Shown: piece by piece, positions 41,114 to 45,464 of the stretch
Position numbering within the stretch: position 1 is the first letter of the stretch
Layout of the letters: every line of letters starts with the position of its first letter
Assembly: GCA_032718475.1 (NCBI GenBank)
Contig: JAUCBJ010006502.1
Span: 1-45,464, forward strand
Direction: 5' to 3'
Source of the DNA: Nemertoderma westbladi
Lineage: Eukaryota; Xenacoelomorpha; Nemertodermatida; Nemertodermatidae
Length of the DNA: 45,464 nt
The notes under the pieces: model-generated
What the model saw: only the letters and a program-made list of their open reading frames with translations
Databases searched by the model: none
Told to the model about the DNA's origin: nothing
Made by a program: the position numbers and the translations under genes

Positions 41114-42457
41114 ATTTCGATTGCTGCAAAACTATACAATAGAATTCTATAAAATCGCATCAGGGATCCCATTGAGAGACTGCTACGTGGAAATCAGAAT
41201 GGGTTCCGTAAAGGTCGTGGGACCATGGAGCCCATTTTGGCACTTAGAAGGATAATTGAAGAGTTATCAAAAAAGAAAGACAGGCATCTGGCTGTTATCT
41301 TTGTTGACTTCTTCAAGGCCTTTGATTCAGTCTCTCGCTCACGTATGTTCAGCATACTTTCATTATATGGGATTCCTGATGAAATTATTGCAGCAATCAG
41401 ATCAGTATACGATGGTTCGACAACATTTGTGTCTACTGTTGACGGTGACACAGAACCATTTGAAGTGTTATGGGGCGTCCTCCAAGGAGACACACTTGCA
41501 CCATTCTTGTTCATTATTGTGGTTGACTATGTTCTACGCATGTCCTTAGATCATCATAATGATGATGGGGTGATGATAACTCCACCTACTGGCTCCAGAA
41601 GTCGAGGAAATCCTGCCAAGTACCTAACTGATCTAGACTTTGCTGATGACTTAGGAGTACTCTCAGAATCATTAGAGGGAGCCCAGCGGCTCCTCAGCTC
41701 ATTAGAACATGCTGCTTCTAGTGTTGGTCTTTTTATTAACTCCAGAAAGACCAAAATTCTGACAGTTAACTTTGAAAGTCCTCAGCAAGTCTCTGATCGG
41801 ATGAGCATAAGCTCAAAGGATGGTATGCTTGAGCATGTGGACGACTTCTGTTACCTGGGATCATGGATCCGGAAGTCAGGTGAGGACCTTCGAATACGTA
41901 AGGGAAAGGCATGGGCAGCCTTGAATAGGCTTTCCAGGATTTGGAAGTCACCTAGAATTAATCGGAAACTTAAGGTCCGATTATTTAGAGCAGCAGTAGT
42001 TCCAGTACTCCTCTACGGGAGTCCATGCTGGGCTCTAACTGCTGAGGACACCAAATCTCTGGATGGCACATTCACAAGAATGCTACGCCGGGTACATTGT
42101 GTCAAGTACAATGCACACATCTCCAACCAGACACTATATAACATTGGAGGTGTCTCATTGGTTCCCCCAAGCTTGACACTAGAACAAAATCGCCTCCGCT
42201 TTGCAGGACATTGCTTTCGCCGTGAGGACCAGCCAGTGCATAATCTTGTACTTTGGCAGCCTCATGGAGTGAATAAGCATGGTGGACAGCCCATGACTTT
42301 CTTGAGACGCATCTTAAAGGACACTGGCCTTAAAGATGCGGATGATCTAGCAAATGTCATGGGTGATAGGGAGTTGTGGCGGCGCAATTTTGTTGACAAG
42401 CCGGCACAGCATTCTTAAAAATGCAGCTGCAATGCAGCATGCCGATCCTAGTAGTAG
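41114..42457 (+). mobile_element. 5'-truncated non-LTR retrotransposon (LINE) inside the array
   Basis: It begins within the reverse transcriptase coding region and ends about 40 bp after the stop codon with a TAGTAGTAG tail. TACTGGAG occurs at both borders (41106-41113 and 42458-42465). That is consistent with a target duplication, but it is also part of every array unit, so it is not decisive. Same orientation as BCKDHB. Confidence 0.85.
41225..42418 (+). CDS. LINE reverse transcriptase, C-terminal part of ORF2
   Basis: 397 open codons. RT motifs are VIFVDFFKAFDSVSRSRM (motif A), GVLQGDTLAPFLFI (motif B) and LDFADDLGVLSES (catalytic ADD, motif C). The thumb-like KTKILTVNFES, CYLGSWI and the C-terminal RRVHCVKYNAHISNQTLYN, RLRFAGHCFRR and GDRELWRRNF follow. 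Homologous coding sequence extends upstream to the element border (NQNGFRKGRG precedes the Met) but is interrupted by TAA at 41150-41152. The endonuclease and most of ORF2 are missing. It is a dead copy; I leave the clade open. Confidence 0.9.
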   Translation: MEPILALRRIIEELSKKKDRHLAVIFVDFFKAFDSVSRSRMFSILSLYGIPDEIIAAIRSVYDGSTTFVSTVDGDTEPFEVLWGVLQGDTLAPFLFIIVVDYVLRMSLDHHNDDGVMITPPTGSRSRGNPAKYLTDLDFADDLGVLSESLEGAQRLLSSLEHAASSVGLFINSRKTKILTVNFESPQQVSDRMSISSKDGMLEHVDDFCYLGSWIRKSGEDLRIRKGKAWAALNRLSRIWKSPRINRKLKVRLFRAAVVPVLLYGSPCWALTAEDTKSLDGTFTRMLRRVHCVKYNAHISNQTLYNIGGVSLVPPSLTLEQNRLRFAGHCFRREDQPVHNLVLWQPHGVNKHGGQPMTFLRRILKDTGLKDADDLANVMGDRELWRRNFVDKPAQHS

Positions 42458-45400
42458 TACTGGAGGTGAGTGTCTGAGACTCCCATTACTGGAGGTGAGT
42501 GTATGAGACTCCCATTACTGGAGGTGAGTGTATGAGACTCCCATTACTGGAGGTGAGTGTCTGAGACTCCCATTACTGGAGGTGAGTGTCTGAGACTCCC
42601 ATTACTGGAGGTGAGTGTCTGAGACTCCCATTACTGGAGGTGAGTGTCTGAGACTCCCATTACTGGAGGTGAGTGTCTGAGACTCCCATTACTGGAGGTG
42701 AGTGTCTGAGACTCCCATTACTGGAGGTGAGTGTATGAGACTCCCATTACTGGAGGTGAGTGTCTGAGACTCCCATTACTGGAGGTGAGTGTCTGAGACT
42801 CCCATTACTGGAGGTGAGTGTCTGAGACTCCCATTACTGGAGGTGAGTGTCTGGGACTCCCATTACTGGAGGTGAGTGTCTGAGACTCCCATTACTGGAG
42901 GTGAGTGTATGAGACTCCCATTACTGGAGGTGAGTGTCTGAGACTCCCATTACTGGAGGTGAGTGTCTGAGACTCCCATTACTGGAGGTGAGTGTCTGAG
43001 ACTCCCATTACTGGAGGTGAGTGTATGAGACTCCCATTACTGGAGGTGAGTGTCTGAGACTCCCATTACTGGAGGTGAGTGTCTGAGACTCCCATTACTG
43101 GAGGTGAGTGTATGAGACTCCCATTACTGGAGGTGAGTGTCTGAGACTCCCATTACTGGAGGTGAGTGTATGAGACTCCCATTACTGGAGGTGAGTGTCT
43201 GAGACTCCCATTACTGGAGGTGAGTGTATGAGACTCCCATTACTGGAGGTGAGTGTCTGAGACTCCCATTACTGGAGGTGAGTGTCTGAGACTCCCATTA
43301 CTGGAGGTGAGTGTATGAGACTCCCATTACTGGAGGTGAGTGTATGAGACTCCCATTACTGGAGGTGAGTGTCTGAGACTCCCATTACTGGAGGTGAGTG
43401 TATGAGACTCCCATTACTGGAGGTGAGTGTATGAGACTCCCATTACTGGAGGTGAGTGTATGAGACTCCCATTACTGGAGGTGAGTGTATGAGACTCCCA
43501 TTACTGGAGGTGAGTGTCTGAGACTCCCATTACTGGAGGTGAGTGTATGAGACTCCCATTACTGGAGGTGAGTGTCTGAGACTCCCATTACTGGAGGTGA
43601 GTGTCTGAGACTCCCATTACTGGAGGTGAGTGTCTGAGACTCCCATTACTGGAGGTGAGTGTCTGAGACTCCCATTACTGGAGGTGAGTGTCTGAGACTC
43701 CCATTACTGGAGGTGAGTGTCTGAGACTCCCATTACTGGAGGTGAGTGTCTGAGACTCCCATTACTGGAGGTGAGTGTCTGAGACTCCCATTACTGGAGG
43801 TGAGTGTCTGAGACTCCCATTACTGGAGGTGAGTGTATGAGACTCCCATTACTGGAGGTGAGTGTATGAGACTCCCATTACTGGAGGTGAGTGTCTGAGA
43901 CTCCCATTACTGGAGGTGAGTGTCTGAGACTCCCATTACTGGAGGTGAGTGTCTGAGACTCCCATTACTGGAGGTGAGTGTCTGAGACTCCCATTACTGG
44001 AGGTGAGTGTCTGAGACTCCCATTACTGGAGGTGAGTGTCTGAGACTCCCATTACTGGAGGTGAGTGTATGAGACTCCCATTACTGGAGGTGAGTGTCTG
44101 AGACTCCCATTACTGGAGGTGAGTGTCTGAGACTCCCATTACTGGAGGTGAGTGTCTGAGACTCCCATTACTGGAGGTGAGTGTCTGAGACTCCCATTAC
44201 TGGAGGTGAGTGTCTGAGACTCCCATTACTGGAGGTGAGTGTATGAGACTCCCATTACTGGAGGTGAGTGTCTGAGACTCCCATTACTGGAGGTGAGTGT
44301 CTGAGACTCCCATTACTGGAGGTGAGTGTATGAGACTCCCATTACTGGAGGTGAGTGTATGAGACTCCCATTACTGGAGGTGAGTGTCTGAGACTCCCAT
44401 TACTGGAGGTGAGTGTCTGAGACTCCCATTACTGGAGGTGAGTGTATGAGACTCCCATTACTGGAGGTGAGTGTATGAGACTCCCATTACTGGAGGTGAG
44501 TGTATGAGACTCCCATTACTGGAGGTGAGTGTATGAGACTCCCATTACTGGAGGTGAGTGTATGAGACTCCCATTACTGGAGGTGAGTGTCTGAGACTCC
44601 CATTACTGGAGGTGAGTGTCTGAGACTCCCATTACTGGAGGTGAGTGTCTGAGACTCCCATTACTGGAGGTGAGTGTATGAGACTCCCATTACTGGAGGT
44701 GAGTGTATGAGACTCCCATTACTGGAGGTGAGTGTCTGAGACTCCCATTACTGGAGGTGAGTGTATGAGACTCCCATTACTGGAGGTGAGTGTATGAGAC
44801 TCCCATTACTGGAGGTGAGTGTCTGAGACTCCCATTACTGGAGGTGAGTGTATGAGACTCCCATTACTGGAGGTGAGTGTATGAGACTCCCATTACTGGA
44901 GGTGAGTGTATGAGACTCCCATTACTGGAGGTGAGTGTCTGAGACTCCCATTACTGGAGGTGAGTGTCTGAGACTCCCATTACTGGAGGTGAGTGTCTGA
45001 GACTCCCATTACTGGAGGTGAGTGTCTGAGACTCCCATTACTGGAGGTGAGTGTCTGAGACTCCCATTACTGGAGGTGAGTGTCTGAGACTCCCATTACT
45101 GGAGGTGAGTGTATGAGACTCCCATTACTGGAGGTGAGTGTCTGAGACTCCCATTACTGGAGGTGAGTGTCTGAGACTCCCATTACTGGAGGTGAGTGTC
45201 TGAGACTCCCATTACTGGAGGTGAGTGTCTGAGACTCCCATTACTGGAGGTGAGTGTATGAGACTCCCATTACTGGAGGTGAGTGTCTGAGACTCCCATT
45301 ACTGGAGGTGAGTGTCTGAGACTCCCATTACTGGAGGTGAGTGTCTGAGACTCCCATTACTGGAGGTGAGTGTATGAGACTCCCATTACTGGAGGTGAGT

Positions 45401-45464
45401 GTCTGAGACTCCCATTACTGGAGGTGAGTGTCTGAGACTCCCATTACTGGAGGTGAGTGTCTGA
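42458..45464 (+). repeat. 29-bp splice-donor minisatellite, distal block (runs off the window)
   Basis: About 103 units, almost invariant except for GTATGAG/GTCTGAG and rare GTCTGGG. All units seen keep GGAGGTGAGTG. Since 29 leaves 2 modulo 3, reading through from exon 4 meets a TGA in the second unit. The right end of the array and the remaining BCKDHB exons lie outside the window. Confidence 0.97.

Noticed and set aside
41106-42465. TACTGGAG as a proven target-site duplication of the LINE
   Set aside because: The same word occurs in every 29-bp unit on both sides, so its presence at both borders is uninformative.

Overview
This window is from an animal nuclear genome, almost certainly an invertebrate; I cannot name the phylum. 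Split genes with GT..AG introns, a branched-chain ketoacid dehydrogenase E1-beta gene, an axonemal dynein heavy chain, a Gemin6-like gene, an ASC-1/TRIP4-like gene, a BEL/Pao LTR retrotransposon and a LINE all point there. By unit length times copy number, roughly 30% of the window is tandem minisatellite DNA and close to another third is one retrotransposon. No bacterial, CRISPR or phage features are present.

Layout, left to right. 1-1000: SINE-like, tRNA-derived fragments and a candidate first coding exon of an unrecognised minus-strand gene (625-964). 2.3-5.3 kb: a 31-bp x4 repeat, a 68-bp array, a hairpin (MITE-like) element, and a related 69-bp array organised in a 275-bp higher-order repeat. 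5369-19411: four exons of a minus-strand axonemal dynein heavy chain gene. One of its introns, originally about 224 bp, was split by a complete 12,967-bp BEL/Pao element (6239-19205). That element has 1.15-kb LTRs differing at 6 substitutions and 2 single-base indels, and a perfect 5-bp target duplication (CACCG). It keeps gag, zinc knuckle, protease and integrase, but reverse transcriptase and RNase H are missing and its reading frames are interrupted.

19.4-23.2 kb is a 31-bp array of about 120 copies. 23.6-24.6 kb holds inverted-repeat elements. 25.8-26.7 kb carries an intronless MOSPD2-like CRAL-TRIO gene on the minus strand, with its own TATA/Inr and one in-frame stop inside the homologous region. 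27.0-30.0 kb is a 60-bp array. 31.2-31.6 kb is an inverted-repeat element that shares a short core with two other loci. Gemin6 (31975-32625) and TRIP4/ASC-1 (33185-34735) follow on the minus strand, each readable as a single exon. 36.6-37.8 kb is a 14-bp array.

38459 to the right edge is BCKDHB on the plus strand. Four exons are visible, from the mitochondrial presequence to the HEAPITGG segment. At the end of exon 4 the exon-intron junction itself has been amplified into a 29-bp minisatellite. About 23 copies precede a 5'-truncated LINE, and more than 100 follow it to the window edge. Each unit carries the last exon bases plus the GTGAGTG splice donor, so the intron holds over 120 near-perfect 5' splice sites. 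I consider this the most unusual structure in the window. A second array (60-bp units) also carries a GTGAGT donor-like motif in each unit.

The host genes are housekeeping or cell-structure genes (mitochondrial amino-acid catabolism, SMN complex, transcription coactivation/ribosome quality control, ciliary motility). They do not form a pathway together. What links the region is intronic and intergenic repeat expansion and recent transposition.
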